Assembly (NCBI RefSeq): GCF_014529945.1
Contig: NZ_JACVFB010000001.1
Location: 1,240,001-1,304,000, forward strand
DNA: 64,000 nucleotides
Reading direction: 5' to 3'
From: Chitinophaga varians
Lineage (GTDB): Bacteria > Bacteroidota > Bacteroidia > Chitinophagales > Chitinophagaceae
Positions 45,001 through 55,500 of the stretch are shown here, piece by piece. The notes below the pieces were generated by a model. That model had not been told where the DNA came from. It was given only the letters and a program-made list of their open reading frames with translations, and searched no databases. Every line of letters starts with the position of its first letter. Positions within the stretch are counted from its first letter, which is position 1. A program made the translations under genes and the position numbers.

Positions 45001-45175
45001 TTGTTTTTTCATTGAGCGCCACTACAGAGGCATTGGGGAGCAGATCACCCTGGTCTGTGCGCACGGTGCCGGTCACCTGCATGCGACCTTGTGCGTGGGT
45101 GATCATGGAAACGCCTGTTATCAACATGACAAGAAGCAGAAACAGACGCCATTTTGGTCGATAGAACATCTTCAT
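42017..45175 (-). CDS. SusC/RagA TonB-linked outer-membrane transporter
   Basis: 1052 residues when started at MKMFYRPKWRLFLLLVML; an ATG ten codons upstream is possible but places charged residues before the signal peptide. The order is a signal peptide, a carboxypeptidase-like domain (VTGTVRTDQGDLLPNASVVA), then the plug with SALNDIVVIGYGTARKKDV, TDINPLYVIDGIQG and STAIYGSAAANGVVIITTKK. The barrel ends AGIQLGF. The barrel and plug fit a Sus-type oligosaccharide importer. It lies 18 bp before susD. The upstream gap to fecR (45176-45260) contains the hairpin-capable ggggc/gcccc repeat. Confidence 0.93.
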   Translation of the reverse strand: MKMFYRPKWRLFLLLVMLITGVSMITHAQGRMQVTGTVRTDQGDLLPNASVVALNEKTKYTAGVVTDSNGVFRFSGLPPEGKYTFSVSYMGFETQRLNNVSLKSGATLTFSVRLIKTVSALNDIVVIGYGTARKKDVVGAFNVVTVKEAGAVNATNPSQLLIGKAAGVQVLQSSGSAGADAQIIIRGTGSFTDINPLYVIDGIQGTKNLFNTLNPQDIESITILKDASSTAIYGSAAANGVVIITTKKGKAGPPRVSFTSQWGISKAWKQLHLLNAAQYVDALKDLAATKNTVLPAKFNTPAVLQDSTDWQDAVFRHALVSENDLNISGGGEKVNYSISATYIDQQAILTDATNKRFQARVGLEETLGRFRFTQNIIVRQYVGKGNYANIINAIQYAPYKPILDPSVQGGYSILSNIDDFSNAVNPLQEIAMKSQTTKSLAFFPQLSGEVRLIDGLKFRSQFAAEVNSSRSNSYQQQYQASNFLNQARQSTLSFTENAYYMLENYLSYEKTHGKHHLSMVAGQSYIDPGTTNSSAIRGTGQPNDNLTNVVVASSQAVTSTYSNYARPSVISYYGRVNYTFDDRYILTTSYRRDGASNFGPNNRYGNFAAAGASWRFSEETFMKNAFPVLTEGKLSVNWGQTGNNNIPNFLNTAKTYQGTPGGALVYSLGSTETFVSGTTLTTLSNPDLKWEQTNQTDIGIDLAFFNNRLTVEADWYNRKSTGLLVTTLLPASIGVSPTGTQPRKTVNAADARNKGFELTIGYKDRINSHFSFNVSVNGSINHNEVLSLGDQFSAPIQAGAFTPVPATTYTAAGYAIGSFYGYRLDHVARDAEEINALNLEAAKRTGKPDAKYQDGLLPGDFIYKDIDGDGVVTAKDQEILGNAIPKYVYGINAGITYKNFDLNIVLSGISGTKLLNGLKLNTSFMSTGHNATTDILDRWRKPGDVAALPRVGQNVTGNGNLRPSDFWLEDGSYLRLRNITVGYNVPAPILNSRTKGTVKSLRLYIAAQNLITLTKYTGYDPEVAGDYLFARGIDQGQVPQPRTFLAGIQLGF

Positions 45176-45198
45176 AACTGGAACGTGTTTTTTAATGC

Positions 45199-45215
45199 GG
45201 GGCATAACAAGCCCC
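45199..45215. other. Short hairpin in the susC leader
   Basis: ggggc (45199-45203) pairs with gcccc (45211-45215) around a 7-base loop, next to the self-palindrome gccccggggc (45211-45220). It lies in the fecR-susC gap and could attenuate read-through from sigma/fecR into susC or shape the leader. It is only suggestive. Confidence 0.35.
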
Positions 45216-45260
45216 GGGGCGCTAAAGCGTCCACTGGTGGAATAGGACTATATGTGTGAA

Positions 45261-46310
45261 TTATTGCTTTTTAATTATAAATCCGCTGTCATGCCGGATC
45301 AGCTTTAGGTTGTTGGGAAGTGTTAAATCTGTCAGGATCTTCTCCAGCGAATCTGTTTTTTCAAACTTACCATCGAAATAAATGGCTACTACGTCTGAAG
45401 GATAGTAGTAGATGGCTGTTCCGTAGTAATTGCTCAGCTGGTCCAATACCTGCGACATTGGTTGATTATTGAATTTATACCAGTCCGGTTTCGTATAACC
45501 GGTATTGTTATTACCGGCTTTTACCAGTGCTTCCGCCTCCTTCCCGCTGAAGTCGGACACTAACACTTTTCCTGTTTTGCGATAGTAGTTGAGTTGTTTG
45601 CCGGGCGTCAGTACAATATCGTTGATGACTTTCTTTTGGTTGACAGCTCCCTGTACCATTACTTTTCCGCTGTTCAGTCTTACGCTGATCATATCTTCCC
45701 CGGGGATGGCTTTCACATGAAAATAGGTGCCCAGCGCGGTCGTATATAGTTCACCGCTATACACGACAAACGGATGTGATTTGTCGGCGGCTACCGTAAA
45801 ATCGGCTTCTCCTGTCAGGTAAATGTTCCTGTTTTCCCTGAATTGTTTGTTGTAGACGATGGTGGCGGCAGGCAGTAGCCGTACAACAGAACCGTCCGGC
45901 AATACGATGGCCATGGATTGTTGGCTGGTGTTGGTGGTCTGTTGTTGTTGTTCGGAAGGGATATTGGTGGTGGTGGCGGGATTGACTGCTGCTATTGGTT
46001 GCGGGTGGCGGCGCAGCAGCAACAGGGTGCCGCCTGCCAATACGCCGGTGGCCACCGCTGCGATAGCCAGTCGTTTCGCCCATTTCTTCCCGCTATGGAC
46101 CGATACGGTTTGTTGATGAATATTTTTCAGCCACTGTTGGGAAACGGTTTCGGGAAAATAACCGTCTTCCTCCAACTGAAGGAATTCCTCTTCCGGTACG
46201 TATTTCTCCAGCATGTCCGGGTTGTCCTGCAGGTAATCGGCTACCATGCGGGCTTCCTCCGGCGTGCATTGATGGTTGAAGAACCGTTTCAGTAATTCAT
46301 CATTGATCAT
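45261..46310 (-). CDS. FecR-family anti-sigma factor
   Basis: 349 residues when started at MINDELLKRFFNHQC (46310); an in-frame ATG 14 codons upstream is less plausible. An N-terminal cytosolic anti-sigma bundle (CTPEEARMVADYLQDNPDM) is followed by one transmembrane helix (RLAIAAVATGVLAGGTLLLL). The periplasmic FecR domain has VLPDGSVVRLLPAATIVYN, RNIYLTGEADFTVAADKSHP and YTTALGTYFHVKAIPG, and a C-terminal DUF4974-like domain (WYKFNNQPMSQVLDQLSNYY) follows. It should control the sigma factor encoded just upstream and sense transport through the second SusC. The promoter-like motif at 46333-46344 precedes it. Confidence 0.9.
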   Translation of the reverse strand: MINDELLKRFFNHQCTPEEARMVADYLQDNPDMLEKYVPEEEFLQLEEDGYFPETVSQQWLKNIHQQTVSVHSGKKWAKRLAIAAVATGVLAGGTLLLLRRHPQPIAAVNPATTTNIPSEQQQQTTNTSQQSMAIVLPDGSVVRLLPAATIVYNKQFRENRNIYLTGEADFTVAADKSHPFVVYSGELYTTALGTYFHVKAIPGEDMISVRLNSGKVMVQGAVNQKKVINDIVLTPGKQLNYYRKTGKVLVSDFSGKEAEALVKAGNNNTGYTKPDWYKFNNQPMSQVLDQLSNYYGTAIYYYPSDVVAIYFDGKFEKTDSLEKILTDLTLPNNLKLIRHDSGFIIKKQ

Positions 46311-46332
46311 ATTATATACGGCTGATAGATAA

Positions 46333-46344
46333 GTAATACGTTTG
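46333..46344 (-). promoter_or_regulatory. CAAACG-AT-AC promoter-like element upstream of second fecR
   Basis: Reading the minus strand, CAAACGTATTAC lies 22 bases before the fecR ATG. It is a close match to CAAACGAATAC in the two motif copies of the first Sus-like locus. The T-rich block and palindrome actacgtagt upstream (46355-46364) differ from those sites, so the -35 part may be sigma-specific. Confidence 0.45.
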
Positions 46345-46381
46345 TGACGCACGAACTACGTAGTCCGGGGTAAAAAATATT

Positions 46382-46936
46382 TTAAAACCGGCAAAGCCAG
46401 GGCAGGAGGGAGATCAGCAGCCCGAGATAGTGTTTTATCTGTTTGATGGCCTGAAAAATATGTGTTTCAACAGTTCTGGATGACAGGGAAAGTTCGTGTG
46501 CGATCTGCTGATAGGTCATTCCGTTAAAGCGACTCATCTCGAATACTTTACGACGCATCGGCGGCATCTCTTTCAATACAGTCGCCAGTTTGGCCTGTAG
46601 TTCCTTCTCCGCCAGTTTCCCCCACAGGTCCTCTACCGGAAGGGTATACCTGTCTATTACATGGACCACCTTTTCCTTGTACACGGTTTCTTTGCGGAGG
46701 AAGTCGATCAGGGTGGTGCGGGCAATACGGAACAGCTGTAACTGTATGTTAAGGTCTTCGGTGAGATGTTCCCGGTAGTTCCAGCATTTGATGAAAGTAA
46801 GCTGCGTCACCTCTTCCGCAATGAAGGATGACTTGGTTTTCCGGAGAATAAAATAGTAGACCCTTTTGTGCCAGGAATAATAAACTTCATTAAAAACCAA
46901 AAGGTTACCTTGTTTCAAAGCAGCTATCGTATTCAA
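46382..46936 (-). CDS. ECF RNA polymerase sigma factor
   Basis: 184 residues. Region 2 shows FNEVYYSWHKRVYYFILRKT and QLTFIKCWNYREHL. Region 4 shows MPPMRRKVFEMSRFNGMTYQ, QIAHELSLSSRTVETHIFQ and AIKQIKHYLG. It is of the Sus-type FecR-paired group like the sigma factor of the first locus but clearly a different paralogue. The fecR gene follows with 71 bp between. It heads the second Sus-like locus. Confidence 0.92.
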   Translation of the reverse strand: MNTIAALKQGNLLVFNEVYYSWHKRVYYFILRKTKSSFIAEEVTQLTFIKCWNYREHLTEDLNIQLQLFRIARTTLIDFLRKETVYKEKVVHVIDRYTLPVEDLWGKLAEKELQAKLATVLKEMPPMRRKVFEMSRFNGMTYQQIAHELSLSSRTVETHIFQAIKQIKHYLGLLISLLPWLCRF

Positions 46937-47123
46937 AACGTGGCAGTTTACGCCGGCAATTTAAATAAATAAATGTGGAAATTCAGGTTGACATAATTTC
47001 TTGCGGCATATCGGTATGAAATATGAATGTCGTTGGTAATAGACACCGGGGAAGATGGATATGGCGGTTTTGCTGGTAGGATATCGTGGCAGCGCGGATC
47101 TATAAGTACTACAATGCAGGTAG

Positions 47124-47161
47124 AAAAATAGCCGTTAATCAACCCGTTAACGGCTATTTTT
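47124..47161. terminator. 15-bp perfect terminator hairpin
   Basis: aaaaatagccgttaa (47124-47138) is exactly complementary to 47147-47161 around an 8-base loop. The flanking A- and T-runs give an intrinsic terminator on either strand. It lies directly after the minus-strand lipoprotein gene ending at 47173. Confidence 0.8.
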
Positions 47162-47172
47162 ATGTTATCAGA

Positions 47173-48294
47173 TTACTTGGTGTTCATGCTGTTGATCAGC
47201 GAAACCAATGTGCTCGCACTAACAGGAGCGGGATTGAAAGTAACGGTAGTATAGTTGGTGCCCGCAGCAGGTGCAGCGATGGTCACTGTTTTCTGCTCGG
47301 CATAGAACTGACCGCCAATAGAAGAGATAGCCAGGAAAGTGCCTTTCTGTCCTACAGGGATGGCGTTCTGGTAGCTCAGGAAACCTTCAAAGCCTGCCGG
47401 TGGCGTAAAGATGGTGTTGTAGAATTTGACGATGCTGTTGATGCCGGTCGGTTTAAAGTACAGCATGGTAGGCTCTTCGCCGCCGAAGCTGGTGCCGGTA
47501 GCCGGATTGTAATTAGAACTGAAATAGGCCAGTACGGTGGTTTTGGGGTTAGGCAGACTCATTAACCGGTCGCAATTGGTCCATTTAATCAGGCTGTCCA
47601 GTCGGAAGTTGAGGGTGCCATTGCTACCATCAAACAGGGCATAGGCAGACGCGGGATTAGTTACCTGCTGCCAGTCTACGCCTTTGTTGGCGCTCACAGT
47701 AGTAGACAACGTGATGAACTGGTTAACATAGTTGTAGCCGGAAGTGGTGATGGTGATGGAGGTATCGCCATTCCACATGGGGATGCGCTGGTCGGCTACT
47801 TTAGCAGGCGCCTGAACGTTGATGGCGCTGTCTTTACGTAACCGGAGCGGCGTGGCGCCCTGCGTGGCTGAAACAAAAAACTCACCGAAAGATTCCAGCG
47901 GTGCACCGGTATTGGTGGCCGTAGGCCTGTCTGCGAAGATCATACCGGCAGCGGTGCTGATTTCCTTTACAGTGATGGTGATAGGGCCGCTGGCCGGGCT
48001 GCCGTCAGGCCTTACCAGCGAGTTACGATAAATGGTGTACTTCCTGCCGCCTTTGGTGGTAAAGGTAGCGTTCTCCTGGAGGTCTACGGTGTAGGTTTCA
48101 TACGCCGGGCCATTAGCTCTCAGGAACTGGTGGAGTTTGGATCCGTCCGGATCAGGTGCTGCTGCAGTGATACCGAGTTTTTCTTTGGAGGAATTGGTGG
48201 GATCAGAAAGATCGTTTTTCATTTGCTTGGTACATGCGCCAAGCAGTAGGAGCACGGCCATGCCGCCTGCCACGTAGTAGGATTTAATGCTCAT
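47173..48294 (-). CDS. Lipoprotein of unknown function
   Basis: 373 residues. The lipobox LLGAC followed by TKQ (cysteine 21) marks a lipoprotein. The mature part is beta-rich: YTIYRNSLVRPDGSPASGP, PITITVKEISTAAGMIF, LESFGEFFVSATQGATPLR and VNVQ-like strand INVQAPAKV. The region around PDGSPASGPITITVKE resembles carboxypeptidase-like or Ig-like beta-sandwiches. I do not recognise a named family and no catalytic motif is visible. It stands alone, with a strong terminator behind it. Confidence 0.6.
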   Translation of the reverse strand: MSIKSYYVAGGMAVLLLLGACTKQMKNDLSDPTNSSKEKLGITAAAPDPDGSKLHQFLRANGPAYETYTVDLQENATFTTKGGRKYTIYRNSLVRPDGSPASGPITITVKEISTAAGMIFADRPTATNTGAPLESFGEFFVSATQGATPLRLRKDSAINVQAPAKVADQRIPMWNGDTSITITTSGYNYVNQFITLSTTVSANKGVDWQQVTNPASAYALFDGSNGTLNFRLDSLIKWTNCDRLMSLPNPKTTVLAYFSSNYNPATGTSFGGEEPTMLYFKPTGINSIVKFYNTIFTPPAGFEGFLSYQNAIPVGQKGTFLAISSIGGQFYAEQKTVTIAAPAAGTNYTTVTFNPAPVSASTLVSLINSMNTK

Positions 48295-48453
48295 AAGGTT
48301 GTCTTGTGGGAATTTAAAAATCGGGTTTCGAGTGATCAGTTATTGGCAACGTGTTTATAGGTTGAGGCATGAAGTTACCATGTCTAACTGCTATGATAAT
48401 TCAGATAGATAATTATTTTTATCTTATAGGAATAGTAGGGATATGCTACAAAA

Positions 48454-48491
48454 GAAAATCCGCATCGATCGTATGATGGATGCGGATTTTC
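48454..48491 (-). terminator. Intrinsic terminator of the second NTF2-like gene
   Basis: gaaaatccgcatc (48454-48466) is exactly complementary to 48479-48491. On the minus strand the stem is followed by a T-rich stretch (complement of aaaag at 48449-48454). It starts five bases after the gene's stop. Confidence 0.75.
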
Positions 48492-48496
48492 AGGGA

Positions 48497-48886
48497 TTAT
48501 TTTTTAGCCAGCGCAATAGCATAGGTGGTGATCGCTTTGACCGGTGCATTGTTCGTGGAGGACCTGAACCGATAAACATCACAGAATGCCTGGGTCGTTC
48601 CGTCCCTGAACTTTAGCGACCCTTCCGCCACACCGTCGTATCCGTGTGTAACAATGGTATGGATGGTCAGTTCTGTAACAGCCTCGCTCCGGGACCGCTG
48701 CAGCGTTGTAAGGACAGGTTCCTTCCCTTTAATGGACGCTCCTCCAACCATATTCCATTGGATATCTTCGGTCGTATGTTGATCCATAAATGCCCGGTCC
48801 TTATTAACCATCGCCACGATAAGGTCTTTCACGAATAGTTTCTTCGGTGCATTACCACAGTCTTCCTGAACATGAATTTTTACCAT
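48497..48886 (-). CDS. NTF2-like / SnoaL-type protein
   Basis: 129 residues. After a polar N-terminus the NTF2-like pattern appears: LFVKDLIVAMVNKDRAFMDQ (helix), HTTEDIQWNMVGGASIKGKE, and late strands GYDGVAEGSLKFRDG and AFCDVYRFRSSTNNAPVKA. It belongs to the same broad family as the protein at 28756-29115 but is not a close copy. The likely fold is a dimeric cone that binds a small ligand; activity is not shown. It is a single gene with its own terminator. Confidence 0.78.
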   Translation of the reverse strand: MVKIHVQEDCGNAPKKLFVKDLIVAMVNKDRAFMDQHTTEDIQWNMVGGASIKGKEPVLTTLQRSRSEAVTELTIHTIVTHGYDGVAEGSLKFRDGTTQAFCDVYRFRSSTNNAPVKAITTYAIALAKK

Positions 48887-49052
48887 AAGGTTTTTGTTTT
48901 TTGATGATCATCCACACCACGGGGAACTGGTTGAAGATAATGAATTCCCGGTAATCCGGCACGGAATGTCACGTGGTGCGGCAGGTGTGGCTGTCTTCGC
49001 TTTATATTAATTAGCGTATATTTATTTTCAATAAAAGGCCGGAACGATTTTT

Positions 49053-49544
49053 ATGAATAAATTATTGCTGGTATTGGGCGCTCCCAATGATCACGAAGGA
49101 AACCTCTCGCAGATAGCACAGGACAGATTAACCTGTGCGCTCCATTTTTATAACGCAAACAGTGATGTGAAACTGATTTGTACGGGAGGCTTTGGGCAGC
49201 ATTTTAATACAACCGACAAACCCCATTATTACTACGCTAAAAAATACCTGACAGGCCAGGGCCTTTCCCCAGCCGTCTTTCTGGACTGCCCACCTTCTTC
49301 CAATACGATAGAAGATTTTCAAATGACGAAAGATCTGGTGTTGGAAGAAAAGCCTGACATACTGGTGGTTATCACCTCCGACTTTCATCTTTCAAGGGCC
49401 CGGTTCTTATTCCATAAGTTTATCAACTATCCGAAAGTTGTTTTCATCCCCGCTGCTTCTTCGCTGCCGGAGGACCAACTATTGCCCCTGCTGGAGCATG
49501 AGGCCCGGGCATTAAAAAAGCTACAGGAAGCCGATTCCATCTAG
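49053..49544 (+). CDS. YdcF-like (DUF218) protein, minimal cytosolic form
   Basis: 163 residues. The DUF218 pattern is clear: LLLVLGAPNDHEGNLSQIAQ (strand plus the G-A-P-N loop), VKLICTGGFG, CPPSSNTIEDFQMTKDLV and LVVITSDFHLSRARFLF. The HLSRA stretch is the family signature. E. coli YdcF binds S-adenosylmethionine; related proteins act in cell-envelope carbohydrate metabolism. This one has no transmembrane helix or signal, so it is the minimal soluble form. Its last codons overlap the left arm of a long-loop inverted repeat (49503-49566). Confidence 0.85.
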   Translation: MNKLLLVLGAPNDHEGNLSQIAQDRLTCALHFYNANSDVKLICTGGFGQHFNTTDKPHYYYAKKYLTGQGLSPAVFLDCPPSSNTIEDFQMTKDLVLEEKPDILVVITSDFHLSRARFLFHKFINYPKVVFIPAASSLPEDQLLPLLEHEARALKKLQEADSI

Positions 49545-49566
49545 TGTCTTGTATTAATGCCCGGGC
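49503..49566. repeat. Inverted repeat spanning the end of the YdcF-like gene
   Basis: gcccgggcattaa (49503-49515) is exactly complementary to 49554-49566, with a 38-base spacer that contains the stop codon of the YdcF-like gene. The core gcccgggc is itself palindromic. It lies between two convergent genes, so it could be a terminator-like structure or a small repeat unit; no other copy was noticed in the window. Confidence 0.55.
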
Positions 49567-49592
49567 GCCATCAGTTGGTCGTCGTTTGTCTT

Positions 49593-52500
49593 TTACCCGA
49601 TATCTGCAAGTTTCAGATACAAACGGGTTAACTGGATTAATGGTTTCGGTTCATCAGTCAGATTGGAGAAAATGGTAAGATTGAAATTAAACGCCGCATT
49701 GGCCTTATTAGGATCATTCGTTTTCAACCAGTCGCTAATTACTTTTACCCAATTGTCGATCATGCCTTCAGGCGCCTTGTCAGGATGCGCACCCAGGTCG
49801 AATGTCCTGGCGGGCTGCATCATGACGGGCAGCTGTATTGTGTTACCTGGCAGGTTCACCTGGTAGTCATAGGCGACCACCACGTTAAAGCTCAATTTAC
49901 CTTGTTGGTTTTTCTTCAGCAGCGCATCAAACAAATTGTTCAAATGTGTCTGTAAAGGGGCAACCACGGGTTGGCCTGTAGGGATGGTGGCAATATTAAT
50001 GGGCTCATTGCGGACAAAGTTGGGATAATAGTAATTAGGAAACTCAACATTTCCGGTTGTATATACGAATGCATGGTTCGTAGGTTTACCGGGCACCAGA
50101 TCAGCATTTCTGTCCATATACACACCAACGCCGGCATCCTGCCTTGCCAGAATGTTTAACTTCTTCAATACCACTGTACGTTTGGCAATCGTTTGTCCGA
50201 TGGAAGCGGGTAACAGGCTGCCATCCTTTATGTGTTTGTAGTAATAGCAATAGAAGCCCGTTTCACAGGGTGTATGTGACACCGTTTCATAGTCATCAAT
50301 TGTTACCACCGGAATACCAATAGCTGCCTGCACTTCAGCCGTAAGGCCAACGGATACCAGTAATACGCCTTCCTGTCCGTCGATAGTGGCGTTGCCTTCT
50401 TTTACAACAAAAGCATATGGTCCGTCTGCGCTGGCAACTGCGCGCATGTCCTGTTGCTGAACCTGCAAGCCAGTCACTTTGGCCCTGGTGATGATATTGC
50501 CTACCATGGTGGTGTAAGCTGTCAGCACAGTGGCCGCCGCGGTGATCGCCGGGGTGTCGCTACTCATGGTTACTGCCGACAGCGTACCCAGCGCTTCATT
50601 GATTTCCGGCATGACCGTGATGAATTGTGCGATATCTGCAAATGCGTCCTCCAGCCCTGCCACATCGCTGGTGTCCCTGAGCACCAGGTTAAATTGTACG
50701 CTGAAATGTAGGATATCCTGTGGGTAGTGAAAAGGCTGGCTATACGAAAACAGATAGTCCCAGTCCAGCAGGTCAGACAGCGCATCGTCGCTGTTATTGA
50801 CAGACAACTGGCCGGTTTGTTTATTCATGCCTGGCGCTGCCGGAAATACGTTGAGTGGCAGCGGTACCTGCACCGCTTTATCGGAAAGTGAGCGTGCCGA
50901 CAAGATACTGCTGTCTTTACTGAAAAACTGTAACCAGGAGGACGCTTTATAGTCCTTAATGCCCGGCAGCTCACCGATTTGATGCTCGATGGCGCTTGCT
51001 GTATAAGACAGGTCCAAATCCAGTACGGATAATACTTCCCCTTGCTGTCCCTTTATCATTTGCGGTGCGGACATCAGGAACCTGACACCTGCCTGCTTGT
51101 CGGGCGCCAGGCTTATTTTGGGCGCGGTGAGCTGGATGTTCTGCGATGCCCGGGTTCCGCCGTCATCTTTCTGAATAACGTTTCCATACAAATAGGCAGG
51201 TGCCTCCAGGTTATTGTGATAAACATTGGCTGAGAACTGAAGTCCTGATTGCACGCTATAGGCATTGGATAGTTTTACCAGCAATGCCTGTTTAAAGTCT
51301 TCCCGGATATCAGTAGGATCTATGGTCACCTGGTCTTCAAAAACCGGTACCATCAATTCTTTCACGATATCTGCCAGTTGTTCTTTCTGACTGATCAGGA
51401 GATCGAAGAAGGAGGGAGCCTGCGGGTTCTCATTTTTAGTCCTGAAATCTACGATCTGAATGCAGGTCACGAAAGCCGGGCTTAGTAACTCATCAAAGTT
51501 TTCGAATACCTGTTTACACCAGAGATTAATATCGACATCAATAAAATCTTTATGAATACCACCTTTGCAATCCAGTCCTGTTTTGGGGTCGAACGTGCAT
51601 ATCGGGACCCCTGTTCTGCTGATCAGTTGATTGGCAACCGGACGAGGAGCAAACAGTTTCGGTTCTTCCTGTTTGTTGATCTCGAAGCCCAGCGCCGGCG
51701 CTGTACCGGTATTGGTGGCATCCAGCCGCACCACCCATAAGGTGGAATCAGCCGTCACAATAGAGTCAAAACGATCTACTCCCGCAGCTATTCTAAGTTC
51801 CAGGCTTCCGGAAAAGGCAGTTTCAAAATCGGTCACAAATTTCGTGTAGGTGTTACCGTTACTGGCCGACAGGTCAGACTGTGGGGCAATAGTAGTGGTG
51901 GCTGTCAGGATGGAATCATCTGTACTATCTGCCAGCAGCCTGTTTCTCCGGATGGTAAAATCAAGCGTGAGCTTGAAGGTGTCTTTGGTTGCTATATTGG
52001 CCGGATTGATATTAAACATCACCACGTGCTGTAAATCGGGGATAACGGTGGTGTCTTTTCCGGCGGCCCTGTTGTCTATATACTGGTAAATAGCGGCCAG
52101 CCAGTTTTGGACCAGGGCAGTGGTTTGCGTAGTATCCAATATGAAATCGGTACCGGGGACCAGGCTGGTATTGACCATCATTTTAATACCGTTCCTGTCA
52201 TTCAGTTGATACCAGATTTGCTCATACAACACCTTGTCGCCGGCAGCCTTGGTCATGATGGTAGAGGTAGGCGAAATAGCCGGATTGGTGGAGAAGGTGG
52301 CCGCACCTGTATAGCTTTTACTTTTCTCCTGATTGAAGATATTTTTTACCTGTAGGGAAATATCCACACCTGGTACCAAATCGCTTACTTTTATCTGTAC
52401 CGATTTCTTGTCTGTATTCAGTGAGATGGAAACTATCTGAATGCCGTCGCTGAGACTATAATTGGCGGCGTCTGTGGCGGAGGTTTCATCCAGCGCAACG

Positions 52501-55500
52501 GTGAAAACGGCAGTCAGGGTGTTGTTATCATCCGCCTTGACGATTAAAAGGCCGTCGTAGGCCGCTGCATCGAAGTTCAGGATGAGGTGTAATGCCGGCT
52601 GACCGCTTATGCCGGGCACCTGCCAGTTGGAACTGATGGAAGGCCATCTGCTCAGGCCCACCAGTGTATCGTAGTATTTGATCAGAATGGGGAAGTTGTT
52701 CAGGTTATTCCCATCCTGTAAATTATCCAGTGTTGTCAGCAGTGAATTACCATAAACATCCTGCCAGCTGTACCTGATCTGGAGAAGGCTGCCGAGTCCC
52801 TGGTATGGGTCGTTTTCAGGAGCGGGCAGGCCCGGTGTTGCCTGCTGCATAGTCTTTACAACACTGGTATAAGCGAGCGAATTGGTGTACTGCCACTGAT
52901 CATCAACGCCCAGTACAGGAGGAAGGAGGAATTTGCTGTCATCATCCGAGGTCGTTCCGGGAATGACAGGGCATAAAGGCAGACTGAGATTACTATTGTC
53001 GAAGAAGGCATTTTCAGATATCCGGTAACCCAGCAACGAGAAGTTATTTTGCAGGAAATTCAGCGCGAAGTCTTTGTCAGCAGGATTGTCGGGTACAGGT
53101 GGCGCTACTTTTCGAACGGCTTTAACGGCCATTTCACCTTGTTTGATGGTAGACTGGTTGGTCAGTGGCCCACTTGTAAATGAAATGGTTTTCCCGGGTT
53201 CAAAAATACCGGTGACGTCTCTGTTAGCCAACGCTATACCGGAAACGGATATACTGTAATATCGGGCGATGTTGCCGATGTTGGTTCCTCCCTTGCTGGT
53301 TCCCACCACCATGGTATGGTCGGGCAGGTAAATCGCGGTAAATACAGGAAGCGTGCTGTCCCAGTTCGTTATTTGCGGATTGGCGCTTTTCACAGATTCC
53401 GGCGTCACCTCAAAGTAGGCAGCGATATCATTCAATTTCCAGCCCGGGGCCTGGTCCCTGACTTCATATACACCGCCCCGTAAGCTTAATACAGCGCCTG
53501 TCCGAAGGGGAATATCTTTATTTTTGGCTGCTATCTGGTCAGCATCTGCAAAATAATCCCGCACAATTCCTGCCAGGCTTGTTTGGTTGTCGGCAGTGAT
53601 CTGAAGGTCCTGCATCAGGGTCCGGGCAAATAGTGTATGTGATGAGAAATCAACAGCGCGGGCAGTGGCCAGCACATTCATATAGCTGCAAAGCTCATTA
53701 CGCTGTACGCCACTGAACAATACTATCAGTGAAAGCTGCGCATTGCCCTGATTGTCGAAAATGCGGTCCGGAAGTCCGGCGTTGCTCTTATCATTGTAGT
53801 AATACAGGTAGTATCCACCCTGACTGGTGATACTTGCCTCCCATAACAAACGGATAAACTGCGTGGGCGCGATCAGATGCTGTGCTGCCGCTGGTTGTCC
53901 GTCGTTATTCATGGCGGATACATTGGGTGCCGTAACAGTGGTGAGGTTTACCTGCGCCAGCCCGATGGTCAGCTGGTCCGGGTTGTCTGTCTGAATGCCG
54001 CCGCCGGCCGTTTCATCTGAACTTTGTGTAAATGCGAGATGAAGGCTGTTAATCAGACTGTCATTATCACCGATCTGATCTACCAGTTTTTCCAGCAGCA
54101 GCGTATTAAAACCGTTTGCACCTGCCACTTCGTAGGTGGTGGCAGTGGTGGGGCTTTCCGGGACAGGACTTATTTTCCTGATAGTAAAATCTATCCGTGT
54201 TCCCCAGCCATAGTTGCTAAACGAACTATATTTCATTTTCTGGGCAGCCTCGTCGTAAGTGCCCAGTTGGATGTTCAGGAGCGGATTGATTTTATGTACG
54301 GCCAGGTCCGGCAGATTCAGCAGGGAATCGGGAATTTTCCATAACCTGAGCTGTTGCGGTTCCCCGGTATTTCCCGGATAAGGCATACTGATATAGGAGG
54401 GAGATGCCCAGTTAATGTCGGAATTGAAGGTATACGTATTCGCTTCGATGCTAAACAGCTCCGGCGTTCCCAGTTGTGTCAAACCAACATCCAGGTAGTT
54501 TTTGGTAGCGAAAGCTGTCAGTGCCACCGCTTCTTTATACTGCAATGATTCCGGCGTGATGGAAATGGATAGTGTGGCTTGTTTATCAAAGCTGATCCAT
54601 TTACAACCATTATTGGTAAATGTCAGGGTCAGGCTTTGGCCTGTAGAGAGCACAGGAACGGGGAACTGTTGGCCCGACAGGGCAAACAGGCCAGCATTCT
54701 CCGGCAGGCTATAGTCGTCTTTATCTCCTGTCACCCACATGCCGGGATATTTGGGGCTGAGACCTTTTGTGGGAAGACGCAGTCCGGCCATATAGTATCG
54801 GGACGTAAGACCTGCCAGGTGCTGTAATCCCTGTGTGTACTGGATTTCCTGTAACAGCGCTGCTACGTTGAACTGTGGCAGCTGTACGATGTTCAGGTCG
54901 GGGTTGTCTTTGGCGTCAAAGAGATCTTTTATTTTCCCGTTTGCCGGGATGTTTGCCAATTGCTCCAGCGTTACACCGAACGTGGTGGCTATTTCATTCA
55001 GCTTGTCTTTTTCCTTCGCTTTATAGTTGAATTCCGGCAGCCACAACGTAGAGGCGGGCACCAGCAGATCTTTCAGCGTCAGTATATTGCTATATTGCAA
55101 TAACTCATCCACGTTGACTTCCAGGGCTGTTGCGATATTCTCCAGGGTCTGCTGCGGCAGGGTGCTATAGGGTGGTTTTCCGGTATAATTGATTTCTGAG
55201 CCGGCTTTCACGATACCGGCGGTGGTGGCGTTTTGTCTGGCCAGGCTTTGAGCGGTAAATCCTGCTGCATATATTGCCAGCGAAGCGATAGCCGAGAATG
55301 TATCACCTGTCTGGATGATATATGGTGTTCCGGCAATTGTTATCACACTTTCTGCGCTTACATCATGCGTTTTATTATCGGTAAAAAGTTTTTCCAGCGT
55401 ATATTCCTGCCCGTTAGTCAGGCCTCCTGTCTGGTTCACCCACTTCACAATATCTTCTGTCAGCTGCTCCGGTTGGATAGGATACACATAGGTCTTCAGT

